Assembly: GCA_038230975.1 (NCBI GenBank)
Contig: JBBRMF010000097.1
Location: forward strand, 1 to 17,050
DNA: 17,050 bases
Direction: 5' to 3'
Origin: JANXVV01 sp038230975
Lineage (GTDB): Bacteria > Planctomycetota > Phycisphaerae > Tepidisphaerales > Tepidisphaeraceae
Below the pieces are notes generated by a model. That model did not search any database, had not been told where the DNA came from, and saw only the letters and a list, made by a program, of their open reading frames with translations. Each line of letters begins with the position of its first letter. Position 1 is the stretch's first letter. This document shows, in pieces, positions 6,900 to 14,026 of the stretch. Position numbers and translations under genes: made by a program.

Positions 6900-7898
6900 A
6901 TGGCTGAAACAATCGATCTTCAATCCGAGCAGTTCATGACGTTGTTGACCGATGCGTTGCGCAGTGGGCCGGGCAGCCCGGAATGGCACGAGGCAGTGAA
7001 GTTGCTTCGGGCTTCGAATCAGAATATCGACGATTACACACTGCTGTATGCCGCGCGCGAGAGGCTGGAATCCGGGAAGGCCTACCGCGGAGTGCGCGCG
7101 GGTGCGGGATTCACGCGCAAAGTGCTCGCGGGTATCGAAGAACAAGGTAGCAATGCGAACGGGGTGCCGACGGCGAATCTGATCGCGCTGATTGCCGCCG
7201 GAGTCATCCTGGCAGTCGTCTGCACGATTGGTGTTTTGCTTTTTAAGGGCAGCAATCCTCAGCAGCAGGCGATTGAGGATCTGAGCACCCGCATCTTCGG
7301 TACGAAATTTTTATCCGCCAACTTCACCGGGCCAGGCGGTGTGGCGTTGATGCCTCCTGAGGGATGGACGACTTTCGGTGAACTTCGGGTAACGACCGAA
7401 AACAACGAATTGCGTCCTGTGAATCTCGCAGCCACGAAAGATGCCGGCTACAAATCCGGGGGACTGGTGACCACTGCCAGCATTCCGGCGGATCGACCTC
7501 TGGAAGTGGATGTTTCAGCTCGTCTCAATAAGCCGACCGAAAATGAAATCGCGGAAATTTTTGTGAGTGATGTTCCGATCAACAACGAAAATGCCGCGGG
7601 CGGGCACGAGGTGGTCTGGCAGTTCAAAGCCGGTGACGCACGGGTTTTCCTGGCGGATGGTCATTCCGTTCCGCAGGGCGAGAAGACCCCTGTCGTTCGG
7701 GATTTCTCGACCAAGTTGATTTTGAATCGAGATACGATCATCGTCGAGTCGGCCGGCCAACGTCTCTACGCCGGGCCGCATCTTCTTTCGGGAGACAAAC
7801 CGCGCTATGTGGGAATTCGTTTCCGAAGCCGTGCCTGGGACGGGGCCGACAAGGCGGAACATTTTCGGATCACGTCCATCGCGCTTCAGAAACCGTAA
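6900..7898 (+). CDS. Single-pass membrane protein, possible anti-sigma-like regulator
   Basis: A 332-residue protein of unrecognised family. Residues 1-92 are predicted cytoplasmic and helical (EQFMTLLTDALRSGPGSPEW, then HEAVKLLRASNQNIDDYTLL). A single membrane helix spans about 93-115 (LIALIAAGVILAVVCTIGVLLF). Residues 120-332 are predicted exported and beta-rich, ending in RFRSRAWDGADKAEHFRITSIALQKP, similar in style to LamG/jelly-roll folds. This inside-helix-outside topology with a small N-terminal cytoplasmic domain is that of membrane anti-sigma factors, and the gene follows the ECF sigma gene in the same direction. The zinc-binding HxxxCxxC motif of the best known anti-sigma class is absent, so the role is inference. 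No Shine-Dalgarno is visible. The ATG at 6900 is 31 nt past the repeat pair. Confidence 0.85.
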   Translation: MAETIDLQSEQFMTLLTDALRSGPGSPEWHEAVKLLRASNQNIDDYTLLYAARERLESGKAYRGVRAGAGFTRKVLAGIEEQGSNANGVPTANLIALIAAGVILAVVCTIGVLLFKGSNPQQQAIEDLSTRIFGTKFLSANFTGPGGVALMPPEGWTTFGELRVTTENNELRPVNLAATKDAGYKSGGLVTTASIPADRPLEVDVSARLNKPTENEIAEIFVSDVPINNENAAGGHEVVWQFKAGDARVFLADGHSVPQGEKTPVVRDFSTKLILNRDTIIVESAGQRLYAGPHLLSGDKPRYVGIRFRSRAWDGADKAEHFRITSIALQKP

Positions 7899-7943
7899 GG
7901 CTTGAAAACGAAATTCAAAATCCGAACGAATTTTTGTAGTTTT

Positions 7944-8150
7944 GTAGGGTGGGGGTGTACTCACCCGCCGATTTGCCGAGTGACACGGAGGGTGGGTGAG
8001 TACACCCTCATCTTTACCCACATCTTCTTCGAGTCGCGTTTTCAGTGCTGGCAAGGCGGTCGACTGGAAACCGTCACCCGCATTTTCTGTACTATAACGG
8101 CGGGTCAAACGAGATGTGGGTCAAGATGAGGGTGAGTACACCCACCCTAC
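7944..8150. repeat. Cluster of three degenerate REP-like palindromes
   Basis: GTAGGGTGGGGGTGTACTCA at 7944 starts a left arm that pairs imperfectly with GGGTGAGTACACCCTCATC from about 7990. The spacer between them matches that of the pair at 6793-6869. A third copy in inverse orientation (8113-8150, ending CTAC, hence GTAG on the minus strand) pairs with about 7993-8022 across a 90-nt insert. The whole fills the gap between the membrane-protein gene and moxR; the insert encodes nothing recognisable. The extra arm suggests a two-step insertion or recombination between repeats. Confidence 0.7.
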
Positions 8151-8195
8151 ACGCTTTTTTCAGATTTCGAGTTTTCCAACCTCTCCGGTATTCTC

Positions 8196-9215
8196 ATGGA
8201 TGATCCCTCCAATGCCGACCTCGCCTCCGCACAGTTCCTCGCCGACTCCTATCAGCGTTTGCAGGCTGAACTCGGCAAAGTCATCGTCGGTCAGACGCAA
8301 GTCATTGAAGAACTGTTGATCGCGCTCTTCGCGCGCGGCCACTGTTTGATGCAAGGCGTTCCGGGTTTGGCGAAAACGCTATTGATCTCCACTCTCGGCC
8401 GCGCGCTCGATCTGACATTTCATCGAATTCAGTTCACTCCCGACCTGATGCCCAGTGACATCACCGGTACAGACATCTTGCAGGAAGACCCGGAGAACGG
8501 TCGGCGGCGATTCGAGTTTCTCAAAGGGCCGACATTCACCAATCTTCTGTTGGCCGATGAAATCAATCGAACACCTCCGAAGACGCAAGCCGCGCTGTTG
8601 CAGGCAATGATGGAACGACAGGTGACGGCCGGCAACAAAACCTACGATCTGCCCGACCCCTTTTTTGTTCTGGCGACGCAAAATCCAATCGAGCAGGAGG
8701 GGACCTATCCGTTGCCCGAAGCGCAGCTCGATCGATTCATGTTCATGGTCACCGTGCATTACCCCAGCCGTGAGGAAGAACTTGAAGTGCTGAAGCGCAC
8801 GACGGGCGCGGCATTGCCGCCGATCGATCGCATTCTCACCGCCGCACAGATCGTCAGCCTGCAGGAGATCGTTCGTCGCGTGCCGGTGGGGGATCCGGTG
8901 TTTCAGTTTGCCCTGGAGATCACCCGGATGACGCGGCCAAACGAACCTGGCGCGAGTGATTTCGTTCGGCATTGGTTGAGCTGGGGGGCAGGCCCGCGCG
9001 CCGGGCAGTTTCTCATCCTGGCCGGCAAGGCTCGCGCTCTGACGCGCGGGCGCCTTTATGTCACGATCGAGGATATCGAAGCCGTTGCCCCATCCGTCTT
9101 ACGCCATCGGCTTGTGCTGAATTTTAATGCAGAAGCGGAAGGAATTTCCGTCGAGCAAATCGTCGAGAAGATTTTGACATTGGTCCCCCGAGGCCAAGGG
9201 GATCGTCTGTTGTAG
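8196..9215 (+). CDS. MoxR-type AAA+ ATPase
   Basis: A 339-residue cytoplasmic ATPase of the MoxR family, chaperone-like AAA+ proteins that help metal-cofactor insertion or complex assembly, usually with VWA-domain partners. Walker A GVPGLAKT is at 54-61, Walker B LLLADE at 117-122, sensor 1 ATQNP at 160-164, and the arginine-finger segment PEAQLDRF at 174-181. The family block IQFTPDLMPSDITG (78-91) is complete, and the C-terminal lid (about 200-339) is full length. The ATG at 8196 follows the repeat cluster with no clear Shine-Dalgarno. MoxR genes are normally followed by a DUF58 gene and VWA-domain genes; here a protease gene on the other strand begins 9 nt after the stop, so this copy is orphaned from its usual partners. 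The upstream sigma and membrane-protein genes run in the same direction, and co-transcription is possible. Confidence 0.95.
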   Translation: MDDPSNADLASAQFLADSYQRLQAELGKVIVGQTQVIEELLIALFARGHCLMQGVPGLAKTLLISTLGRALDLTFHRIQFTPDLMPSDITGTDILQEDPENGRRRFEFLKGPTFTNLLLADEINRTPPKTQAALLQAMMERQVTAGNKTYDLPDPFFVLATQNPIEQEGTYPLPEAQLDRFMFMVTVHYPSREEELEVLKRTTGAALPPIDRILTAAQIVSLQEIVRRVPVGDPVFQFALEITRMTRPNEPGASDFVRHWLSWGAGPRAGQFLILAGKARALTRGRLYVTIEDIEAVAPSVLRHRLVLNFNAEAEGISVEQIVEKILTLVPRGQGDRLL

Positions 9216-9224
9216 TCGATCCGC

Positions 9225-10859
9225 CTACATCGACTTTAACGAGTGGCGCACCGAGAGTTTCGCTGCCGCAAACGGAACGGTCAGAGGAGGGGTGATGGCG
9301 GCGACGCTTGCCGTCATTCGCGGCGATTTCAAACGAGACTTTGAGAAAACCAATGAGTTGAAATTACCGACCATTCCCGTCGCTCCATTCGCATCCATCG
9401 CAAGCCGCAGCACGTGAATTCCCGCGCTCAGTGCGATGCCGCGACTGGTAACGGTTTTGTATTTCTGCCATGAACCGGTGCGTGGCACGACCTGCGCACC
9501 GGTGACATCACCGCCATCCACTTCGATGTGGTATACCCCGCCGACATATTTCGAGGCCACCCGCGCGCCGATGTCGTAGATGCCCGACTTCGTCACGTTG
9601 ACTGTGTAGTACATCCACTCACCAGCTTGCGTCCGAGTGACGTCGAAACCCCCTTCGCCACATTTTTCGACGTCGACTCCGGTATTGCGATACTTGCCGC
9701 CAAGGTTCGTTGGTTCAGTATCGTGATAGGCGAATCCTTCGGCACCTTTGTCGAAATTCTCGGCCTGAATCGTTCCCGGAATCGACGCGGCCTTTCCGGT
9801 GAAAGGCTTCGGCGCATTAAATTCCTGCTGGGCCAATCCGATTGCCGCCGCCAAATCCAATCGCTTGTACGTGCGGTTACTCGCGGGATCAAAGGTATCG
9901 ACGCCACTTCGCTGCAGCACGGACATAATCTGATCCGGCGACAAATCCGGGTTGACTTGTTTGATCAATGCCGCGGCCCCCGTGACAAACGGCGCGGCAT
10001 AGCTCGTTCCATCCCCGCCGGTCACATACGTGCCACCCGCCTGCAGGATGGGCACGACATTCCCGGGAGCAAGTAAGGCGATCTGCGGCCCTCGATTGGT
10101 GAAAGTGGTGAGAACACCGTCCGGGTTCACACCACCAATCGCAAATACTTTCGGGTCGGCGGCAGGATAAATCACATTTTGAATGTCCCCTGTATTCCCC
10201 GCCGACGCCGCCACGAAAATGCCCGCATCGTGCAACGCATCAACCGCTTTTTGCTCATATTGCTGAAACGATGCCTGTGAAAATGCGCCCACCGAAAGGT
10301 TCACCGCGACGATGTGATATTCCGGATGATGTTGAACGAGCCAAAGCGTGTAGTTAAGCGCCTGCCCAACACGTCGATCGAATTCCGGCGAACTGTTTAC
10401 CGGCACGGAGACTTTCAAAGGCAACACCTTTACGCCCAGTGCGATGCCCTGATAATCGTTGCCGTCACCGGCATAGGTCCACGGCAACGCGGCCATGATG
10501 CCACTGGTTTGCGTGCCATGCCCCACTTCATCGATCGGGTTGTTGTTCCCCCGAAAGAAATCCCATCCCTGTGTGTCATCCACGAAACCGTTGTGGTCAT
10601 CATCAATACGGTTCGCTGGAATCTCACCCGGATTGGTCCAGAATTGCCCGACCAACGACGGATGGCTGAAATCAACCCCGGAATCGATATCGACGACCAC
10701 TTCGCCCTGCCCGTTAACCTGCGGATAGAGTTGCGCAGCGATGTCTTGATGAATCAGCTGTGGGATCGCGCCCCAACTTAAAAGTTGCCTGCGTTCGAGA
10801 GATTCAAGATGAAATGTCATCCTGGGTAGTCTGGGTTGGCCACGGGGTGAATCTAACAT
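9225..10859 (-). CDS. S8 subtilisin-like serine protease with CBM6-like domain
   Basis: A 544-residue exported protease. The N-terminus carries LESLERRQLLS (18-28), the planctomycete extracellular-protein motif (LEPRxLLSA type). The peptidase S8 domain spans about 45-345 with a complete triad: Asp59 (VVDIDSGVDFSHP), His114 (EVGHGTQTSG) and Ser286 (GTSYAAPFVTG), plus oxyanion Asn222 (ASAGNTG). Residues about 362-505 match a CBM6-type carbohydrate-binding module (TIQAENFDKGAEGFAYHD, AGEWMYYTVNV, and GSWQKY). The tail after 505 is short and basic. This architecture suggests a protease held on a polysaccharide, cell-wall or extracellular matrix. The ATG at 10859 is preceded by a weak AAGAG; a second ATG at 10820 is also acceptable. 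The gene is convergent with moxR (9 nt apart) and divergent from the first giant repeat gene. Confidence 0.93.
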   Translation of the reverse strand: MLDSPRGQPRLPRMTFHLESLERRQLLSWGAIPQLIHQDIAAQLYPQVNGQGEVVVDIDSGVDFSHPSLVGQFWTNPGEIPANRIDDDHNGFVDDTQGWDFFRGNNNPIDEVGHGTQTSGIMAALPWTYAGDGNDYQGIALGVKVLPLKVSVPVNSSPEFDRRVGQALNYTLWLVQHHPEYHIVAVNLSVGAFSQASFQQYEQKAVDALHDAGIFVAASAGNTGDIQNVIYPAADPKVFAIGGVNPDGVLTTFTNRGPQIALLAPGNVVPILQAGGTYVTGGDGTSYAAPFVTGAAALIKQVNPDLSPDQIMSVLQRSGVDTFDPASNRTYKRLDLAAAIGLAQQEFNAPKPFTGKAASIPGTIQAENFDKGAEGFAYHDTEPTNLGGKYRNTGVDVEKCGEGGFDVTRTQAGEWMYYTVNVTKSGIYDIGARVASKYVGGVYHIEVDGGDVTGAQVVPRTGSWQKYKTVTSRGIALSAGIHVLRLAMDANGATGMVGNFNSLVFSKSRLKSPRMTASVAAITPPLTVPFAAAKLSVRHSLKSM

Positions 10860-11271
10860 CGTCGCTCTTTCATCTCGCGTGGCAATCCGTTTATCAATGC
10901 GCCATGTTGATCGGTAACAACTGTATGGGGTGTTTCAAACGCGAACAAGGTCTATAACAATAGGCCCGAGAATCCTTGCAATTTGATCGTTCAGCACGAG
11001 TTAACGGATCTGATGCAGCGAAACGAGGTGGATCTGAAAGGCGGAGCAACCTTTTGGGTACCGCGGTGACGCAGACTACATTCAAACGCGTTAAACTAAC
11101 CGAAGCTCCTGAAAAAACGTTTTTTTGCCAAAGAAAAACCTTTTCATAACGTCTTTTAAGTATTATCCTAGTACTCGGAACGGGCATGCTTGGTTCCAAG
11201 TTGTTGTATTTGCAGGGCTGACCAAATGATTGCGGGGGGTTATCGCCTCTTATGGGCAGAGTGAGGGTTAC
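10860..11271. other. Divergent intergenic region, no gene seen
   Basis: These 412 nt separate the protease gene from the first repeat protein. No plausible reading frame or RNA gene was found. An AT-rich stretch at 11112-11125 is a perfect 14-bp palindrome (AAAAAACGTTTTTT), followed by TTTTAAGTATTAT further on (11153-11165), so promoters for one or both genes probably lie here, but I cannot place a clear -35/-10 pair. Confidence 0.4.
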
Positions 11272-13917
11272 GTGGCATTTAACGTCGTATCCAAGCCTGC
11301 TCGCGCAAAAATCGCGCGAGCGGCTGAAGCTTCCGCCTCAAAATTGACGGCCTCCTTTCCGGGTTCGCGCACAAGGATCGCGCTTTCGATGGTCGCGCCG
11401 CTATTGGGATATACCGCCGAGATTTTCGCCGCGAATGGGACGGCAACCTATACCGGCGGAAGCGGATTCTGGAGCGACGCCTCCAAATGGTCGCTCAATC
11501 ATCTGCCCGCCGCCGGTGATTCTGTAACGATTTTGCCTGCACCCGGATCGGTGACGGTGCAGTTGGATATCTCGGCCACGAATCTCACCAGCCTTACGCT
11601 CGATGCAACCGGGGGGAATTCCGCAACGCTCTCGCAATCCACCAATCAACTGTTCATCAACTCCGATGAGATCCTTGGGCTGAATGGCACGGGCGCAATC
11701 GTTCAGAACGGTGGAACGCATACCATTGGCGGCATTCTCTACCTCGGTCAATACGCCGGTGCGAACGGTCGCGTCAACTTAAGCAATGGAACTTTGAACA
11801 TTGTCGGTGATGAAGTCGTTGCGAGTAAGGGAAACGGAACGTTTGTACAAAGTGGTGGCAGCCAGACGATTGGCGGCGCGCTGCAAATTGCACTGGGCAG
11901 CGGAACGGGAAGTTATACACTTTCCGGCGGGTCGCTCACCATAACAGGTACTGGCGAATCAATTGGCACCGCAGGTGCGGGCCGTTTTGATCAAACCGGC
12001 GGCACGCACACAATCAGCAACGCGCTATACGTCGGGTTCATCAGCCCGGCCGCGAATATTTACTCCATGACGAATGGGGCCTTGCTCGTCATGGGAGAAG
12101 AATTGATCGGCAACTTTGGAAATGGGACACTTAACCAGAGCGGTGGAACACACACGATTTCCAACGGGCTTTCGATCGGAGCTTTTGCCGGCAGCCACGG
12201 CGCTGTGAATCTCACCGGCGGAACACTCAGCGCAGCCGATGTGTTCGTCGGAGGCAACTCCGGTGGCAGCGGCGGCGCGGGAACGTTAACCGTCAACGGG
12301 GGATCGCTAAACACTCCCGGAGTTCTCAAAATCTGGAATACACCCGGTAGCGTAACGACCCTTTCAAGTGGCACGATCTCCGCAGGATCGATTGATTTCA
12401 CGGGGAATGCCGCAGCGTTCCAATGGAATGGCGGTACGCTTCAAATGACCGGGCCTTCGGGGCTGCTCATCGGTGCCGGCGGAACATTCGGTCCTTCACT
12501 TAGCCTTCCGCCGAACAAATCACTGGGCGTGACCGGCACGCTTGCCATCGGTGTGGGTTCAACATTCGCCGTGAACGGTGGGAGTCTTGTCGCCGGTGAT
12601 GTTTCGAATAGTGGAACTTTCAATGTCGTGACCGGCAATGCGGTGTTGGGAACGCTATCCGGACCGAGCGGTATTACGATCGGCGGTGGGGCGACTGGGG
12701 CTATTCTGACGGCTACTTCATTTAACATTCCCAGCTTGACAGTTCTGAACAATGGTGGTGTTAGCCTACCCGGCAATGATGCGCACAGTACAAGCTCCGT
12801 GGGCACTCTTTCCATCGCTTCCAGTACCGTGTTGGATTTGGGTAGCAATTATTTACTTGTGACCAGTTCCGTGACCCCTTTCTCAAAGATCAAACAATAC
12901 GTTGATGCAACCTACAATCTCAAAGGCGCTACCAATCCCAATGCCCCCTTCGGTGCCGGAGACTACAACGGCCGTGGAGGTATCACCAGTTCAGTCGCCA
13001 AGGTCTCTTACGCCAACGATCTGGTAATCGGTGTTGGGTATTACGACGGTGCCCTTCAGAATCCCGCAAACCCGGACAATGTCGGTCAGATCCTCGGGCC
13101 GAATTCCAATTCTGGAGCCGGCACGGGCATCCCTCTCACACAAATCCTTGTTCGTCCGACTCTCACCGGTGACTTGAACGGCGACGGCGTCGTCAATGCC
13201 TACGACGTGAATCTATTCAACAGCTTTGGCCTATTCAATCAACCTACTACGCTAGGCTGGCAGGCAGGTGACCTGAACGGCGATGGTGTTGTCGATGCAA
13301 AAGACGTTGCGATTTTTAACACGGCCGGTAACTTCAACAACGGCCAGTACGGAGCCGTGACTGCCAGCACCAAAGCCGCAACGAGCCTCACGGGTCACTC
13401 GGCCAGCCCGGCAACGGCGGTGCTGAATCCCGCACCGGGTACGCTGGCCTTCAAGTACGATCCGACCACGGGTGATGTGCAGGTCGTGTACAACGGCTTC
13501 ACCGGGTTTGCCGGCAAGCAGACGTTCAACACGACGACTCGTGCCCTCAGCTTGATCGACATCGCGGTTACTAGTAGTGCTGGCTTTAGCCTGGATTCCA
13601 CCAAGCTGACGACAGCAGCTACGACGGCTCTGTCCGGTGTGACCGTCACGGGTACAACCGGGATCAACCTGACCGCGGTCAACGGCTACCTGCCGGATGG
13701 CACGGATCTCGGTATGATCTTGCCCCCGAACTTGGATCCTGCCGCATTGGCCAATGCTTTGACGCTGACGTTCAACTACTCGGGTAGCCGTCAGTTGTCC
13801 GGTGGCGTGGCTGGCCTGATCGTGCCGGAACCGACAATGCTGAGCCTCATCGGGCTTGGGGCGATGGGATTGCTCGCTCGGCGGCGGCGCAATAAACATC
13901 GCGGCCGCTGGAATTGA
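11272..13917 (+). CDS. Giant repeat surface protein with dockerin-like domain and PEP-CTERM anchor
   Basis: About 881 residues, exported, probably a beta-solenoid. A signal region (RIALSMVAPLLGYTAEIFA-A) comes after a long basic N-region, so the true start is uncertain. GTG 11272 has GAGGG 4 nt upstream; the frame is open to a TTG at 11230 with no ribosome site. The passenger has G-x-G-x-F-x-Q-x-GG-type repeats whose units begin at 11686, 11830, 11974 and 12118, exactly 144 nt (48 codons) apart. At 13168-13340 comes a dockerin-like pair of calcium loops, GDLNGDGVVNAYDV and GDLNGDGVVDAKDV. The end (13822 on) is VPEP, a hydrophobic helix, then RRRR: the PEP-CTERM sorting signal, processed by exosortase and probably attached to the cell surface or matrix. 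The next gene is a paralogue 109 nt downstream. Binding partner and function are unknown. There is no sign of frameshift. Confidence 0.9.
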   Translation: MAFNVVSKPARAKIARAAEASASKLTASFPGSRTRIALSMVAPLLGYTAEIFAANGTATYTGGSGFWSDASKWSLNHLPAAGDSVTILPAPGSVTVQLDISATNLTSLTLDATGGNSATLSQSTNQLFINSDEILGLNGTGAIVQNGGTHTIGGILYLGQYAGANGRVNLSNGTLNIVGDEVVASKGNGTFVQSGGSQTIGGALQIALGSGTGSYTLSGGSLTITGTGESIGTAGAGRFDQTGGTHTISNALYVGFISPAANIYSMTNGALLVMGEELIGNFGNGTLNQSGGTHTISNGLSIGAFAGSHGAVNLTGGTLSAADVFVGGNSGGSGGAGTLTVNGGSLNTPGVLKIWNTPGSVTTLSSGTISAGSIDFTGNAAAFQWNGGTLQMTGPSGLLIGAGGTFGPSLSLPPNKSLGVTGTLAIGVGSTFAVNGGSLVAGDVSNSGTFNVVTGNAVLGTLSGPSGITIGGGATGAILTATSFNIPSLTVLNNGGVSLPGNDAHSTSSVGTLSIASSTVLDLGSNYLLVTSSVTPFSKIKQYVDATYNLKGATNPNAPFGAGDYNGRGGITSSVAKVSYANDLVIGVGYYDGALQNPANPDNVGQILGPNSNSGAGTGIPLTQILVRPTLTGDLNGDGVVNAYDVNLFNSFGLFNQPTTLGWQAGDLNGDGVVDAKDVAIFNTAGNFNNGQYGAVTASTKAATSLTGHSASPATAVLNPAPGTLAFKYDPTTGDVQVVYNGFTGFAGKQTFNTTTRALSLIDIAVTSSAGFSLDSTKLTTAATTALSGVTVTGTTGINLTAVNGYLPDGTDLGMILPPNLDPAALANALTLTFNYSGSRQLSGGVAGLIVPEPTMLSLIGLGAMGLLARRRRNKHRGRWN
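11686..12261 (+). repeat. Intragenic repeat with exact 144-nt period
   Basis: Within the first giant gene, four units start with Gly-x-Gly at 11686, 11830, 11974 and 12118. Each has the pattern G-x-G-(x)2-x-Q-x-GG, then I-x-x-x-L-x-x-G, then a second G-rich half ending near E-x-I/V-x. The protein pattern is well conserved but the DNA is clearly diverged, so these copies are older than those of the downstream gene. Confidence 0.75.
13168..13341 (+). other. Dockerin-like double calcium-loop module of the first giant gene
   Basis: Two DLNGDGVV loops, followed by YDVNLFN and KDVAIFN, lie about 29 residues apart. Dockerin type I domains pair two F-hand loops of this kind and bind cohesins in cellulosomes. 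In planctomycetes such modules usually sit just before PEP-CTERM ends. The second giant gene has the same module at 16637 on. Confidence 0.75.
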
Positions 13918-13994
13918 GTGGACATCTCTCACTCCGACCCTTTATATTCATCCTTTGTGTTTCGCCGATCGAAGGCGGTTTTATGTCGTGCCAC

Positions 13995-14010
13995 CCCCTG
14001 ATTTCAGGGG
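13995..14010 (+). promoter_or_regulatory. Perfect 7-bp hairpin before the second giant gene
   Basis: CCCCTGA and TCAGGGG pair over a TT loop, ending 5 nt before the Shine-Dalgarno AAGGA (14016-14020) of the next gene. There is no following T-run. It may be a weak terminator of the first gene, or may sit in the leader of the second and limit ribosome access; the sequence does not decide. Confidence 0.5.
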
Positions 14011-14015
14011 TATCA

Positions 14016-14020
14016 AAGGA
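14016..14020 (+). promoter_or_regulatory. Ribosome binding site of the second giant gene
   Basis: AAGGA, extended to AAAGGA with 14015, lies 6 nt before the ATG at 14027. It fixes the start of a gene whose stop is beyond the window. Confidence 0.75.
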
Positions 14021-14026
14021 ACGAAG

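Noticed and set aside
11112..11125. Perfect AAAAAACGTTTTTT palindrome as an operator
   Set aside because: A-tract palindromes arise easily by chance in AT-rich leaders, and there is no second site or linked regulator to support it.
11230..11271. TTG start for the first giant gene
   Set aside because: No ribosome site precedes it, while GTG 11272 has GAGGG at 4 nt. The choice remains uncertain because the basic N-region is unusually long with either start.
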